DNA of 64,000 nt from Alistipes senegalensis (GCA_023664945.1 JAMPER010000001.1:583652-647651), one strand, 5' to 3'; positions 19,414 through 31,350 are shown, numbered from the stretch's first letter. Notes: generated by a model from the sequence alone, not told the origin. Made by a program: numbers and translations.

Positions 19414-20161
19414 TTTTATTATTCCCGACTGGCCTGCCCCGGACAATGTCAGGGCTTTTTCGACCGTAAGGAGCGGCGGGGTGAGCGCTTACCCTTATCA
19501 TGGCGGCACGCTTTCTGAAGGCGGCCTGAATGTGGCGCTGCATGTGGGGGATGATGCCGGCCATGTCAGGCAGAACCGGGAACGCCTGCGCCGCTATTTG
19601 CCGGCTGAGCCCTTGTGGTTGAACCAGGTGCATGGCAGCCGGGTAGTGGAAGCCGGGGAGGTGACGGGAGTGCCGGATGCGGATGCCAGTTTTTCGGTAA
19701 AAAGACACCAGGTTTGCCTGATCCAGACGGCGGATTGCCTGCCGGTGCTGTTTTGCGATTGCCAGGGCAGCATGGTTGCCGCTGCGCATGCCGGATGGCG
19801 GGGCCTGGCGGGCGGGGTGCTGGAAGCGACGCTTTTCAGGATGCGCCAGGCCGGAGCGGGGGAGGTGCTGGCCTGGCTTGGCCCGGCGATTGGGGCTTCG
19901 TGCTTTGAGGTGGGGGAGGATGTGCGGGCGGCTTTTGTTTCCCGCTGCGACGCGCTTGATGGCTATTTTGCGGCCCGGCCTGGCATGCCTGGAAAATATC
20001 TGGCAGATATTTATGCGCTGGCGCGCTATATTCTTGCCAGGGAGGGGGTTAATTCAATCAGCGGCGGGGATTTTTGTACGGTATCGGATGCCACCCGTTT
20101 TTATTCTTACAGGCGGGATGGCGTAACCGGGCGGATGGCTACCTGTATCTGGCTTGCCTGA
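19406..20161 (+). CDS. pgeF: Peptidoglycan editing factor PgeF (YfiH/laccase-domain family)
   Basis: 251 aa from ATG 19406, whose first codons overlap the rluD end. The family (DUF152, formerly polyphenol oxidase) is defined by the metal-site motifs [38 protein letters not shown] and IGASCFEVG, all present. Known members remove non-canonical residues from peptidoglycan precursors or act on purine nucleosides; the exact reaction here is inferred. The rluD-pgeF pairing is common in proteobacteria. Confidence 0.94.
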   Translation: MADFIIPDWPAPDNVRAFSTVRSGGVSAYPYHGGTLSEGGLNVALHVGDDAGHVRQNRERLRRYLPAEPLWLNQVHGSRVVEAGEVTGVPDADASFSVKRHQVCLIQTADCLPVLFCDCQGSMVAAAHAGWRGLAGGVLEATLFRMRQAGAGEVLAWLGPAIGASCFEVGEDVRAAFVSRCDALDGYFAARPGMPGKYLADIYALARYILAREGVNSISGGDFCTVSDATRFYSYRRDGVTGRMATCIWLA

Positions 20162-20232
20162 TTGATGGTGCAGGCTTTTCCTGTTTTCGCCATAATGACG
20201 GTTTGCTTTTTTAACTGGATGCGCCGAGAGAC

Positions 20233-21591
20233 ATGAATACGCAGAAAAGGATTGGTTTTATTTCGCTGGGGTGTCCCAAGGCGCTGGTGGATTCGGAACA
20301 GATATTGACCCGTTTGCGGGCGGAAGGGTACGAGACGGCGGCGACTTATGACGCGGCGGATTTGGTGATTATCAATACCTGCGGCTTTATTGACGAAGCG
20401 GTAGAGGAATCGCTGGAAACGATTGGCGAGGCGCTTGCCGAAAATGGCAAGGTGATTGTGACGGGGTGCCTGGGCGCGAAGAAGGACGGCCGGGGCGAAG
20501 CTTTTATCCGGCAGGTGATGCCGGAGGTGCTGGAGGTGACCGGCCCCAATGCGCTTGAGGCCGTTATGCAGGCGGTTCACCGGCATTTGCCGCGGCCGCA
20601 TGAGCCTTTTGCCGATCTGGTGCCGCCGCAGGGTATCAAGCTGACACCGCGGCATTATGCGTATCTCAAGATTTCGGAAGGGTGCAACCACAGCTGTACT
20701 TTCTGCATTATTCCTTCTTTGAGGGGCAAGCTGGTGACAAGGCCGGTAGGGGAGGTATTGCAGGAAGCCGAACGGCTTTTTGAGGCCGGGGTGAAGGAGC
20801 TTTTGCTGGTTTCACAGGATACGGGGGCTTACGGCGTGGATGTCCGATACCGTACCGGGTTCTGGGAGGGAAGGCCGCTCAAGACGCAGGTGGCGCATCT
20901 GGCCAGGGCGATGGGCCAGATGGCAAAGCGGTATGGCGCATGGGTCAGGCTGCATTATGTTTATCCGTATCCCCATATTGACGAGGTGGTTTCCCTGATG
21001 CAGGAGGGCCTGATTCTGCCTTATCTGGATGTGCCGCTGCAACATGCCCACCCGGATGTGCTGAAAAGGATGAAGCGGCCGGCCAGCGGGGAGAAGCACC
21101 TGGAGCGGATTGCCGTCTGGCGGAAAATGTGTCCGGATATTACGATCCGTTCTACTTTTATTACCGGTTTCCCGGGGGAGTCCCAGGCGGAGTTTGATTA
21201 TCTGCTGGATTTCCTGAAAGCCGCCAGGATTGACAGACTGGGCTGTTTTCCGTATTCGCCTGTTGAAGGCGCGGCAGCCAACGGACTGGCTGGCCCGGTT
21301 CCCGAAGCTGTGCGGGAGGAGCGGCGCGCGCAGCTGATGTTGTTGCAGGAAACGATTTCGCAGGAAAAGTTAAAGCAAAAGGTTGGCCGGACGTTTCAGG
21401 TGCTTGTGGATGAGGCCGCACGGCAGGGCGCGATTGGACGTTCGTTTGCCGATGCGCCGGAAATAGACGGGGTGGTTCATGTGAGGCGGCCAAGAGGAGT
21501 GAAAAGGCAGCTCAAAGCGGGCGATTTTGTAACGGTGAAGATAACCAAAACCGATGCGCACGATATGTGGGGCGAGGTTGCCGCTGAATAG
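20233..21591 (+). CDS. rimO: Ribosomal protein S12 methylthiotransferase RimO
   Basis: 452 aa. This radical-SAM enzyme methylthiolates an aspartate of S12. The N-terminal cluster cysteines are C14, C50 and C79. The radical-SAM triad is C151, C155 and C158 in [11 protein letters not shown]. The C-terminal TRAM domain (from about 380, [13 protein letters not shown]) binds the substrate. The [12 protein letters not shown] signature separates RimO from MiaB. It follows pgeF by 71 bp on the same strand. Confidence 0.97.
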   Translation: MNTQKRIGFISLGCPKALVDSEQILTRLRAEGYETAATYDAADLVIINTCGFIDEAVEESLETIGEALAENGKVIVTGCLGAKKDGRGEAFIRQVMPEVLEVTGPNALEAVMQAVHRHLPRPHEPFADLVPPQGIKLTPRHYAYLKISEGCNHSCTFCIIPSLRGKLVTRPVGEVLQEAERLFEAGVKELLLVSQDTGAYGVDVRYRTGFWEGRPLKTQVAHLARAMGQMAKRYGAWVRLHYVYPYPHIDEVVSLMQEGLILPYLDVPLQHAHPDVLKRMKRPASGEKHLERIAVWRKMCPDITIRSTFITGFPGESQAEFDYLLDFLKAARIDRLGCFPYSPVEGAAANGLAGPVPEAVREERRAQLMLLQETISQEKLKQKVGRTFQVLVDEAARQGAIGRSFADAPEIDGVVHVRRPRGVKRQLKAGDFVTVKITKTDAHDMWGEVAAE

Positions 21592-21674
21592 GGACAGTTT
21601 GCGCCTGCCGCATACCCGGGTGCAGGCAATGGTGTAAGATGCTGGCAAACGGACAACTGAACAGGAGCGCCAGC

Positions 21675-22847
21675 ATGAGCAAACCCAGGACACGCCAGAC
21701 AAGACTGCTTCACAGTGATTACGAGCCGCCAGCCGGTTTCGGCGCTTTCCCTGTGCCGGTTTATCATGCCTCAACGGTGATTTTTAGCAGTGTTGCCGAG
21801 ATGCGCGCGCGGGACTGGCGGCGCAGGGATGCCTATACTTACGGGCTGCATGGCACGCCGACGACATTTACATTGGAGGAGCGGCTGGCTGAAATGGAAG
21901 GCGGCAAGTATTGTGTGTTGGCGCCCAGCGGGCTGGCAGCGATTACGGTTGCGGATTTTGCCTTTCTGCGTACCGGCGATGATGTGCTGATCCCGGAAAA
22001 TATCTATGGCCCCAATCGTGAGCTGGGCAACTGGCTGTCACAGGATTTTGGTGTGACGGTGCGTTATTACAACCCGATGATTGGCAGCGATATTGCTGCC
22101 CTGATTCAGCCCAATACCCGTCTGGTCTGGGCAGAAACGCCCGGTTCGATTACGATGGAGGTGCCGGATATCCCGGCTATTTGCCAGGCAGCGCATGAGA
22201 AAGGCGCGATTGTGGTGGTGGATAATACCTGGTCGGCAGGCCTGGCCTTTGATGCCTTTGCCCATGGGGCGGATGTGGTTTTGCTGGCGCTCACCAAATA
22301 TCATGCCGGGGCATCGGATTTGCTGATGGGCGCACTGATTACGCGGGACGAGGGGTTGTATCACCGGCTGGGCCTGGCGCATATGCGGCTGGGAATGGGG
22401 GTTGGCGCGGACGATGCTTATCTGGTGCTGCGCAATCTTCCTTCCATGAAGCTCAGGTTTGAAAAGCATGGCGAATCTGCCTTGGAGGTGGCAACGTGGT
22501 TAAAAGGGCGGCCTGAGATCAGCCGCATATTGCATCCGGCTTTTGAGGACTGCCCGGGACACGCTCATTTCAGGCGGGATTTTACCGGCTCGGGCGGGCT
22601 TTTTTCGGTGCTTTTCAACGAGCGTTATACCGAGGCACAGACAGACCGGTTTATTGAGGCGTTGCGGCTATTTAAAATCGGCTTCAGCTGGGGCGGCTCG
22701 CACAGCCTGTGCGTACCGTACCGTATTTCTGCGGAAAGGCAGGATTGGCACTGGCAGGCGCAGCAGCTGGTCAGGTTTTTTATCGGCCTTGAGGATACCC
22801 GGGATCTGATTGCCGACCTGGAGCAGGCACTTTCCGTTTTGGGCTAG
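21675..22847 (+). CDS. metC: Cystathionine beta-lyase (Cys/Met metabolism PLP enzyme)
   Basis: 390 aa. The ATG at 21675 follows ACAGGAGCG at about 8 bases and is preferred over the in-frame ATG at 21639. It is a PLP enzyme of the Cys/Met gamma-family: TYGLHGTPTTFTLEERLAEMEGG, VDNTWSAGLAFDAFAHGADVV, and the Schiff-base lysine K208 in LALTKYHAGASDLLMG. FSWGGSHSLCVPY near the C-terminus fits beta-lyases that split cystathionine to homocysteine, ammonia and pyruvate. A related gamma-lyase or synthase cannot be excluded by motif alone. Its stop codon overlaps that of the convergent LOG gene. Confidence 0.9.
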   Translation: MSKPRTRQTRLLHSDYEPPAGFGAFPVPVYHASTVIFSSVAEMRARDWRRRDAYTYGLHGTPTTFTLEERLAEMEGGKYCVLAPSGLAAITVADFAFLRTGDDVLIPENIYGPNRELGNWLSQDFGVTVRYYNPMIGSDIAALIQPNTRLVWAETPGSITMEVPDIPAICQAAHEKGAIVVVDNTWSAGLAFDAFAHGADVVLLALTKYHAGASDLLMGALITRDEGLYHRLGLAHMRLGMGVGADDAYLVLRNLPSMKLRFEKHGESALEVATWLKGRPEISRILHPAFEDCPGHAHFRRDFTGSGGLFSVLFNERYTEAQTDRFIEALRLFKIGFSWGGSHSLCVPYRISAERQDWHWQAQQLVRFFIGLEDTRDLIADLEQALSVLG

Positions 22848-23434
22848 ATGAGAAAGCGGGCGCTGGCCTTGCTTTCTATTTCCTCGGAAGGTGCGGCTGT
22901 CCGCATGTTGTTGATGAGCGTTCTGGGATCGGGTGCAGACAGCAAGAGCCTTGTCTGGCGCGATTCGGCGAAGCCCTGCTCAACCAGGCGGCCGACCAGG
23001 CTCAGCAGGTTGTCGTAAAACCCGTTGACGTTGAGGATGCCTATCGGTTTTTCATGCAGGCCCAGTCCGCTGTGGGCGAGGGTCTCAAACAGTTCGTCCA
23101 GGGTGCCGATACCGCCCGGCAGGGCGATGAAGCCATCGGCCAGGTCAGCCATCATGGCTTTTCTTTCATACATGTCCTTGACGATGTAAAGGCGGGAGAG
23201 GCCGTCGTGCCCGACTTCTTTTTCCAGCAGGTGCTTGGGGATGATGCCGGTGACTTCGCCGCCAAGGCGCAGGACTTCATCCGCCAACACGCCCATCAGG
23301 CCGATGCGCGCGCCGCCATAGACGAGCGCGATATTGTCGTTGACCATTTCTTTGGCCAGCGCCAGTGCGGCTTCGGCATGTTCTTCGGTATTGCCCATAC
23401 GTGAACCGCAATAGACGCAAATTGATTTCAGCAT
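22844..23434 (-). CDS. LOG-family nucleotide 5'-monophosphate phosphoribohydrolase
   Basis: 196 aa from the ATG at 23432-23434; the longer frame to 23485 adds a tail without family similarity. The Rossmann-like fold starts MLKSICVYCGSRMG. The family signature PGGIGTLDELFE is complete, with LVYGGARIGLMGVLADEVLRLGGEVTGIIP before it. Characterised members cleave nucleotide monophosphates, including cytokinin riboside monophosphates in plant-associated microbes; a housekeeping nucleotide role is more likely here. It converges with metC, the two stop codons sharing CTAG. Confidence 0.93.
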   Translation of the reverse strand: MLKSICVYCGSRMGNTEEHAEAALALAKEMVNDNIALVYGGARIGLMGVLADEVLRLGGEVTGIIPKHLLEKEVGHDGLSRLYIVKDMYERKAMMADLADGFIALPGGIGTLDELFETLAHSGLGLHEKPIGILNVNGFYDNLLSLVGRLVEQGFAESRQTRLLLSAPDPRTLINNMRTAAPSEEIESKASARFLI

Positions 23435-23742
23435 GATTTGAGCACCTGTTCCCTGTGGCCGCCTTTGGGCGAAAGCTGTTGGCAAGGTGGAAAGTTTACC
23501 ATGCTATGGCAGGCGGCTGGATATTTCAAAAGGAATGCCAATTAATTGGGATGAAGGCCAAATGAAAATTAAGCGGGCGAGCGCTATCTGGCAGGGATAA
23601 AGTGAAAAAAGGTTATACTGGCTTTTCTCCTTCGGCCTTTGCAGTGGCGGGAAATTTCCTGGCATGGTTTTTGCTTGTTAAAGGATGTGCGCGGCGGGTT
23701 GCACCGCGCAGGAAGTTTGCCCTTTTATTTTTCGGAGGAGAT
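23435..23742. other. Divergent intergenic region between LOG gene and ggt
   Basis: 308 bp without a convincing gene. The first part holds the LOG upstream sequence. A -10-like TATACT at 23614-23619 could start ggt transcription, though no good -35 is visible. An open frame in phase with ggt extends upstream to a GTG at 23602, but it would begin upstream of this -10 element and lacks a ribosome-binding site, so I treat it as untranslated leader. The segment 23520-23580 is locally A+T-rich. Confidence 0.4.
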
Positions 23743-25491
23743 ATGACAGGTTTAGGGAGGCATATTATGAGCGGCATACTGGCGGCCGGGATGGGGTTGC
23801 TGGCCGGTGCGGCAACGGCGGAAGGTTCGCCCGGGAAATATTGCGATACGGCATCGCGGTGCGTTAATCCGGCGGCATTGAACGGGGTGGTGACGACACC
23901 ACACTATCTGGCTTCTGAAGCGGGGCTGGCGGTGCTGCGCCAGGGGGGCAATGCGGTTGATGCCGCAATTGCGGCGGCTTCTACGCTGACGGTGGTGTAT
24001 CCCCAGATGACGACACTGGGAGGCGATAATTTTTGGCTGATCTATAACGCAAAAACCGGGGAGGTGCGCGCGTTAAATGCCAGCGGCCGTTCGGGCGAGA
24101 AGGCCAATATTGATTTTTACAGGAGCAGGGGGCTGGAAAAGATACCGGCCAGGGGCTATCTTGCTGCCAACACGGTTCCCGGCACGGTTTCCGGATGGGA
24201 TGCCGCCCATCAGTATGCCCGTGCCAGCATGGGAAACAAGGGGCTGCCGTGGGCTTCGCTTTTTGACAGTGCCATTGCCTATGCGGAGAGCGGTTTTCCG
24301 GTATCCCCTTCGCTGGCACGCTGGAGCGCGATCAATGTTGACCCGAAGGATTCCGAATTCCGTAACCTGCAACGGTTTGACGGGTTTCGCCGGGCTTATC
24401 TGAAAGCGGACGGGTTGCCTTACGGGGTGGGCGAGGTGATGAAATTGCCGGATTTGGCGGTTTCGCTCAAGCTGATTGCCAAGGAAGGCGCGGATGTGTT
24501 TTACAAGGGCAGCCTGGCCAAAAAGATGGTTGCCGATTTGCAGGCACACGGCGGCGTTTTGACGGCAAATGATTTTGCCAATCATCGTGCGGATTGGGTG
24601 GCGCCGCTGACGGTGGATTACCGGGGTTACCAGGCTTACAATTTGCCGCCTAATACGCAGGGGATGGCTTCGCTGGAAATTCTCAATATCCTGAACCATT
24701 TTGATGTGAAAAAGCTTGGGGAAGGTTCGGCGGATTACTATCACCTGATTGTGGAGGCAACGAAAGAAGCGTTTGCCGATCGCGACAAGTATTTGTCTGA
24801 CCCGGATTTTACGGAGATTCCGCTTGCGCAGCTGTTATCTGAAACGCATGGCAAGGAGCAGGCCGCACGCATCAGGATGGACAGGGCGGCGAAGGACCTG
24901 AAACCGCTTGACCCGAAGGGCGACACGATCTGGCTTGGCGTGGTGGACAAGGATGGCAATGCGGTTTCGCTTATACAAAGCATTTACCATGATTTCGGTT
25001 CGGGAATTGTGCCTGAAGGTACCGGTATTCTCCTCCAGAACCGGGGCAGCTTTTTTTCGCTTGATCCCGCCCATGTGAACCGCCTGGAACCGAAGAAACG
25101 GACATTTCATACGTTAAATGCCGCCATGCTGCTGAAAGACGGCAAGCCGTATCTTGTTTATGGCACGATGGGCGGCGAAGGGCAGCCGCAGACGCAGGCG
25201 GCCATTGCCACGCGCGTGGTGGATTTTGGCATGTATCCCCAGGATGCTGTTGCCGCTCCCCGCTGGCTGCATGGCAGGACATGGGGGGCGGCTTCCAATG
25301 ACCTGAAGATGGAGGGGCGCATTCCGAAAGGGGTGATGGCTGAAATGAAGCGCCGCGGGCACCCTGTTGCCAAAGTGGATGATTACACAGACACGATGGG
25401 GCACGCAGGGGCGATTCTGGTTGATCCTGATACCGGGGTGAAGTACGGGGCAACGGACCCGCGCGGCGACGGTCTTGCTGCTGCCTATTAA
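23743..25491 (+). CDS. ggt: Gamma-glutamyltranspeptidase
   Basis: 582 aa from ATG 23743, which has a GGAGGAG site directly upstream. A signal peptide (about 1-27, MSGILAAGMGLLAGAATAEG) exports it to the periplasm. The family proenzyme self-cleaves before a threonine; here T395 in GDTIWLGVVDKDGNAVSLIQS is the expected nucleophile, followed by the small-subunit motifs GSGIVPEGTGILLQNRG and YGTMGGEGQPQTQ. It hydrolyses or transfers the gamma-glutamyl group of glutathione and similar peptides. The WLGVVD context rather than TTHFS places it in the broader GGT-like group, so the substrate may differ from glutathione. Confidence 0.93.
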   Translation: MTGLGRHIMSGILAAGMGLLAGAATAEGSPGKYCDTASRCVNPAALNGVVTTPHYLASEAGLAVLRQGGNAVDAAIAAASTLTVVYPQMTTLGGDNFWLIYNAKTGEVRALNASGRSGEKANIDFYRSRGLEKIPARGYLAANTVPGTVSGWDAAHQYARASMGNKGLPWASLFDSAIAYAESGFPVSPSLARWSAINVDPKDSEFRNLQRFDGFRRAYLKADGLPYGVGEVMKLPDLAVSLKLIAKEGADVFYKGSLAKKMVADLQAHGGVLTANDFANHRADWVAPLTVDYRGYQAYNLPPNTQGMASLEILNILNHFDVKKLGEGSADYYHLIVEATKEAFADRDKYLSDPDFTEIPLAQLLSETHGKEQAARIRMDRAAKDLKPLDPKGDTIWLGVVDKDGNAVSLIQSIYHDFGSGIVPEGTGILLQNRGSFFSLDPAHVNRLEPKKRTFHTLNAAMLLKDGKPYLVYGTMGGEGQPQTQAAIATRVVDFGMYPQDAVAAPRWLHGRTWGAASNDLKMEGRIPKGVMAEMKRRGHPVAKVDDYTDTMGHAGAILVDPDTGVKYGATDPRGDGLAAAY

Positions 25492-25517
25492 GGCAGGCGG
25501 ACGCCGTGCATCAAAAA

Positions 25518-25546
25518 GGGGGCATACCTGGTATGCCCCCTTTTTT
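25518..25546 (+). terminator. Bidirectional terminator between ggt and serS
   Basis: GGGGGCATACC (25518-25528) and GGTATGCCCCC (25530-25540) form a perfect 11-bp inverted repeat, flanked by AAAAA on the left and TTTTTT on the right. It can therefore end both ggt (+) and serS (-), whose stop codons it separates. Confidence 0.85.
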
Positions 25547-25562
25547 GCCGGGTTGCCGGCAG

Positions 25563-26927
<1,365 letters not shown>

Positions 26928-26977
26928 TTAAAGCGCGGGGGAAGGTTTCCGGCGCGGGAGGCAAGTGGCGGAAAGCC

Positions 26978-26993
26978 GTAAATATACATTTAC
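26978..26993. promoter_or_regulatory. 16-bp near-palindrome upstream of gdhA
   Basis: GTAAATATACATTTAC has perfect 6-base arms (GTAAAT/ATTTAC) around ATAC. It sits about 143 bp before the gdhA start in the 274-bp serS-gdhA divergent region. The shape suits a dimeric repressor or activator site; no regulator can be named. Confidence 0.35.
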
Positions 26994-27023
26994 TTGCGGG
27001 CGTTATCTTGCAATAATGGTTCC

Positions 27024-27046
27024 CCCTTATCCGTTCAGGATAAGGG
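27024..27046 (+). promoter_or_regulatory. Leader hairpin upstream of gdhA
   Basis: CCCTTATCC (27024-27032) and GGATAAGGG (27038-27046) form a perfect 9-bp stem with a 5-base loop, 90 bp before gdhA. It is followed by the pyrimidine-rich CTCTTCTTTT rather than a clean T run. It may be a leader element, an mRNA stabiliser or a weak attenuator. Confidence 0.4.
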
Positions 27047-27132
27047 ACGGCTCTTCTTTTCGCAAGGGAGGCATGGGCCGGGTGTTGCAGAAAATGTTTT
27101 TCTGCCGGTTTGCAAATTTTTAGATTGGATAA

Positions 27133-28479
<1,347 letters not shown>

Positions 28480-28500
28480 GCGAAGTCTTTCGCAGGAAGA

Positions 28501-28530
28501 GGGGCTGGGAAACCAGCCCCTTTTATTTTT
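28501..28530 (+). terminator. Terminator after gdhA
   Basis: GGGGCTGG (28501-28508), loop GAAA and CCAGCCCC (28513-28520) form a perfect 8-bp stem followed by TTTTATTTTTT. It overlaps the end of the convergent rarA gene, whose stop is near 28523. Confidence 0.85.
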
Positions 28531-29809
28531 TCCCGGCTTTTTTATCCAGTTCGGCGAGAAACGCGAGTTTTTCGCCGATTTTCTTTTCCAGGCCGTAGGG
28601 GGTGGGCCGGTACCAGTTTTGTTCCGGCAGCCCGTCGGGAAAGTAGGTTTCTCCGGCGGCGTAGGCTTCGGGTTCGTCGTGGGCATAGCGGTACGCATGG
28701 CCGTAGCCCAGTTCTTTCATGAGTTTTGTCGGCGCGTTGCGCAGGTGGATGGGTACTTCCCGGCTTTTATCCTGTTTGACGAAGGCGCGGGCCTGGTTGT
28801 AGGCCGTGTAGCCTGCGTTGCTTTTGGCGGCGACGGCCAGATAAAGCACGGCCTGGGCGAGCGCGAGTTCGCCTTCGGGGCTGCCGAGCCGTTCGTAGGT
28901 TGAGGCGGCATCGTTGGCTATCTGGATGGCGCGCGGGTCGGCCAGGCCGATATCTTCCCATGCCATTCTTACGATGCGGCGGGCGAGGTAGCGCGGGTCT
29001 GCGCCGCCATCCAGCATACGGGCCAGCCAGTACAGTGCGGCGTTGGGGGCAGATCCCCTCACGGATTTGTGCAGGGCGGATATCTGGTCGTAGAAATGGT
29101 CGCCGCCCTGGTCGAACCGCCTGACGGTGTTGGCCAGGGTTTCGGCAAGCAGGGCAGCGTCTATTTCTGTTTTTCCCTGTGCTTTGGCTGCCTGGGCGAC
29201 GATTTCCAGGGTATTTAACAGGCGTCTGGCGTCGCCGTCTGCGCTGGCGGTGAGGGTGGCGGCGGCTTCGGGCGAAAGGGCAAGCGGGGCCAGCTCGCTT
29301 TTCATGGCCCTTTCCAGGAGAAGGCGCAGGTCTTCTTCTTCGAGCGGTTTCAATACATAGACAGCGGCGCGGGAGAGGAGGGCGTTGTTGACTTCAAAGG
29401 AGGGGTTTTCGGTTGTTGCGCCGATGAAGGTGAAGAGCCCGCTTTCCACATAGGGCAGAAAGGCATCCTGCTGGCTTTTGTTGAAGCGATGGACTTCATC
29501 CACAAAGAGGATGGTGGGTTTGCCTGTGCGGCTGCGGGTGAATTCGGCTTTTTCGACGGCTTCACGGATGTCTTTTACGCCGGAGAGGACGGCGGAAAGG
29601 GCAATGAATTCGGCCTTGAAACTGTCTGCCATGAGGCGGGCGAAGGTGGTTTTTCCTACGCCTGGCGGTCCCCACAGGATCATGGAGTGCAGTTCTCCTG
29701 CCTCAAAGGCAATGCGCAGGGGCTTGCCGGGGCCCAACAGATGCCGCTGGCCAACCATATCTTCAATGGATGTGGGGCGGAGGCGTTCAGCCAAGGGAGC
29801 CTGTTTCAT
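28523..29809 (-). CDS. rarA: Replication-associated recombination protein A (MgsA/RarA AAA+ ATPase)
   Basis: 428 aa. A clamp-loader-like AAA+ ATPase acting at stalled replication forks. It opens with PLAERLRPTSIEDMVGQRHLLGPGKPL. Walker A GPPGVGKT is at 47-54, Walker B ILFVDEVHRFNK at about 100-111, and sensor 1 FIGATTENPSF. The C-terminal tetramerisation region contains DISAL/HKSVRGS-type and YLARRIVRMAWEDIGLADPRA motifs. The length is typical. It is convergent with gdhA and divergent from the NUDIX gene. Confidence 0.96.
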   Translation of the reverse strand: MKQAPLAERLRPTSIEDMVGQRHLLGPGKPLRIAFEAGELHSMILWGPPGVGKTTFARLMADSFKAEFIALSAVLSGVKDIREAVEKAEFTRSRTGKPTILFVDEVHRFNKSQQDAFLPYVESGLFTFIGATTENPSFEVNNALLSRAAVYVLKPLEEEDLRLLLERAMKSELAPLALSPEAAATLTASADGDARRLLNTLEIVAQAAKAQGKTEIDAALLAETLANTVRRFDQGGDHFYDQISALHKSVRGSAPNAALYWLARMLDGGADPRYLARRIVRMAWEDIGLADPRAIQIANDAASTYERLGSPEGELALAQAVLYLAVAAKSNAGYTAYNQARAFVKQDKSREVPIHLRNAPTKLMKELGYGHAYRYAHDEPEAYAAGETYFPDGLPEQNWYRPTPYGLEKKIGEKLAFLAELDKKAGKK

Positions 29810-29877
29810 GGGAAAGATGACATCGAAAAGAACATAGTCTAGCGGATAGCCGGGCTATGTGACAAAGAAAGCGTTAA

Positions 29878-29909
29878 TATCATGGGGAAAAACCATGATA
29901 CTGTTTTTT
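29878..29909 (+). terminator. Terminator-like hairpin upstream of the NUDIX gene
   Basis: TATCATGG (29878-29885) and CCATGATA (29893-29900) form an 8-bp perfect stem with loop GGAAAAA, followed by CTGTTTTTT. It lies in the divergent rarA/NUDIX spacer, only 26 bp before the GTG start. It could therefore be an attenuator in the leader or a barrier to upstream read-through. Confidence 0.45.
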
Positions 29910-29925
29910 GTCGGGAGCCAATGAC

Positions 29926-30522
29926 GTGAATTCATCAGAGAACGATACCGGGGAAAATGTGGCCGCCCTGGCCGAGAGGCAGCTTGAAAGCCGGGTTGTC
30001 CACCAGGGGCTTTTTTTTGATGTGTACCGGGACAAGGTGTTGCTGCCGGATCAGGCAACTTCGTGGCGGGAGTATATCCGCCATCCGGGTGCGGTGGTTG
30101 TCCTGCCAGTGCTGGATGACGGCCGGTTATTGCTGGAGAGGCAGTTCCGTTATCCGCTTGATCGGGTTTTCTGGGAGCTTCCTGCCGGGAAAATTGACAA
30201 GGGTGAAGCGCCTTTGTCCAGTGCAAAGCGGGAGCTGATGGAAGAAACGGGCTATACGGCTTCAAGCTGGCAGTTTGTTTGTTCCATACACAATGCGATC
30301 GGTTATTCCGATGAGGTGTTGTATCTGTATCTGGCCAAAGGTTTGCAGCCGGGCAGGCAGCAGCCGGACGAGGAGGAGTTTATCGAAACTTTTTCAGCGG
30401 ATTTGTCCCAGCTGCTTTTGTGGGTAAAGGAGGGGAAGATTACTGATGCCAAGACGATGATTGGCGTTTTCTGGATGGAAAAAATCAGAAACGGTGAGTG
30501 GAAATGCCCGGAGCCTTTGTGA
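29926..30522 (+). CDS. nudF: ADP-ribose pyrophosphatase-type NUDIX hydrolase
   Basis: 198 aa from GTG 29926, which has GGGAG about 8 bases upstream; a TTG at 29908 is an alternative. The N-terminal ESRVVHQGLFFDVYRDKVLLPDQATSWREYIRHPGAVVVLPVLDDGRLLLERQFRYP matches the ADP-ribose pyrophosphatase subgroup. The NUDIX box is complete (G88, E94, R102-E103, E106-E107, G109). The likely reaction is ADP-ribose to AMP plus ribose-5-phosphate. The gene stands between rarA and the cold-shock gene. Confidence 0.88.
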   Translation: MNSSENDTGENVAALAERQLESRVVHQGLFFDVYRDKVLLPDQATSWREYIRHPGAVVVLPVLDDGRLLLERQFRYPLDRVFWELPAGKIDKGEAPLSSAKRELMEETGYTASSWQFVCSIHNAIGYSDEVLYLYLAKGLQPGRQQPDEEEFIETFSADLSQLLLWVKEGKITDAKTMIGVFWMEKIRNGEWKCPEPL

Positions 30523-30550
30523 AAATGCAACCGGAAAGGCTGTAGCTTTA

Positions 30551-30559
30551 TGCTAGAAT
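30551..30559 (+). promoter_or_regulatory. Extended -10 promoter element of the cold-shock gene
   Basis: TGC followed by TAGAAT (30554-30559) is an extended -10 hexamer about 104 bp before the csp start, leaving a leader of roughly 95 bases. Cold-shock genes usually have long structured leaders. No clear -35 is seen. Confidence 0.35.
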
Positions 30560-30662
30560 GGGACATTGCAGGGCGTCTGCATCCAGCTGTTCAAGCTTTG
30601 ATGTATGAAGGTTCTGCCGATGTGTTAGATGAGAATATGGTTTAATCAAGTAGGAAGAAGAA

Positions 30663-30866
30663 ATGGCAACAGGTACTGTAAAGTGGTTTAATGACGCAAA
30701 AGGTTTTGGTTTTATTACGCTGGATGAGGGCGGCGAGGATGTGTTCGCCCATTTCTCGGCTATCAAGGCTGACGGGTTCAAGTCTTTGAAGGAAAACCAG
30801 CGCGTGTCTTTTGACATCAGCACGGGGCCAAAAGGCAAGCAGGCACTGAATATTGAAGTGGCGTAA
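30663..30866 (+). CDS. Cold-shock protein (CspA family)
   Basis: 67 aa, a single cold-shock domain that binds single-stranded RNA and acts as an RNA chaperone. RNP1 is KGFGFI (13-18) and RNP2 VFAHF (27-31), within [24 protein letters not shown]. The start has an AGGAAGA site. An untranslated leader of about 100 bases precedes it and a strong terminator follows, so it is likely monocistronic. Which paralogue (CspA to CspE type) it is cannot be told from sequence. Confidence 0.97.
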   Translation: MATGTVKWFNDAKGFGFITLDEGGEDVFAHFSAIKADGFKSLKENQRVSFDISTGPKGKQALNIEVA

Positions 30867-30888
30867 ATTAAAAAACACGCAGCTGAAA

Positions 30889-30912
30889 CCCTGCCGCCGG
30901 CAGGGTTTTTTT
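30889..30912 (+). terminator. Terminator after the cold-shock gene
   Basis: CCCTGCC (30889-30895), GCC, GGCAGGG (30899-30905), then TTTTTTT. It is a classic rho-independent terminator 22 bp after the stop codon. Confidence 0.88.
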
Positions 30913-30927
30913 ACGGGAGTAAAGGGG

Positions 30928-31350
30928 TTATTCAGCGGTAATCAACCGGCGTATTTTATCGGGCAGGGGTGCGGATTTTCCGGTTTTCCTGTTGATCCAG
31001 ACGACTTTTGCGCCGCCTTTTGCATATAAGGTATCCGGGTCGTCTGTGCGGCGTATTTCCTGCACGATTTCAAAACTGGATGTGCCCGGCGCGCCGGCAT
31101 AGGTTCGCACTTCTACTTCGCCCGGATAGACCAGGGCTTTCATAAAGGAGCAGTAGGCGTTGACGACTACGGTTTCCATGCCGGCATTTTCCTCGCGGCC
31201 AACAAAGGCGTACCACTCGATGCGAGCCTGTTCCAGGAAACGGAAGTAAACGGTATTGTTGACGTGCCCCATGGCATCCATATCGCCCCAGCGGATGGGG
31301 ATGACCGAGGTATAGACATGCTGCATGTTTTCCGGGAGAGGGGTGTTCAT
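30928..31350 (-). CDS. Acyl-CoA thioesterase (4-hydroxybenzoyl-CoA thioesterase/YbgC hotdog family)
   Basis: 140 aa from ATG 31348-31350; a TTG at 31377 would add nine residues. The hotdog-fold signature RWGDMDAMGHVNNTVYFRFLEQARIEW contains the catalytic aspartate in GDMDAMGHVNN. VVVNAYCSFMKALVYPGEVEV continues the fold. Members hydrolyse various acyl-CoA thioesters; the physiological substrate here is unknown. It is divergent from the ETF-ubiquinone oxidoreductase gene, and the pairing suggests fatty-acid or aromatic acyl-CoA turnover. Confidence 0.88.
   Translation of the reverse strand: MNTPLPENMQHVYTSVIPIRWGDMDAMGHVNNTVYFRFLEQARIEWYAFVGREENAGMETVVVNAYCSFMKALVYPGEVEVRTYAGAPGTSSFEIVQEIRRTDDPDTLYAKGGAKVVWINRKTGKSAPLPDKIRRLITAE

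Noticed and set aside
23602..23742. Upstream extension of ggt to the GTG at 23602
   Set aside because: The extension adds a segment before a clear signal peptide, has no ribosome-binding site and begins upstream of a -10-like element, whereas ATG 23743 has GGAGGAG.
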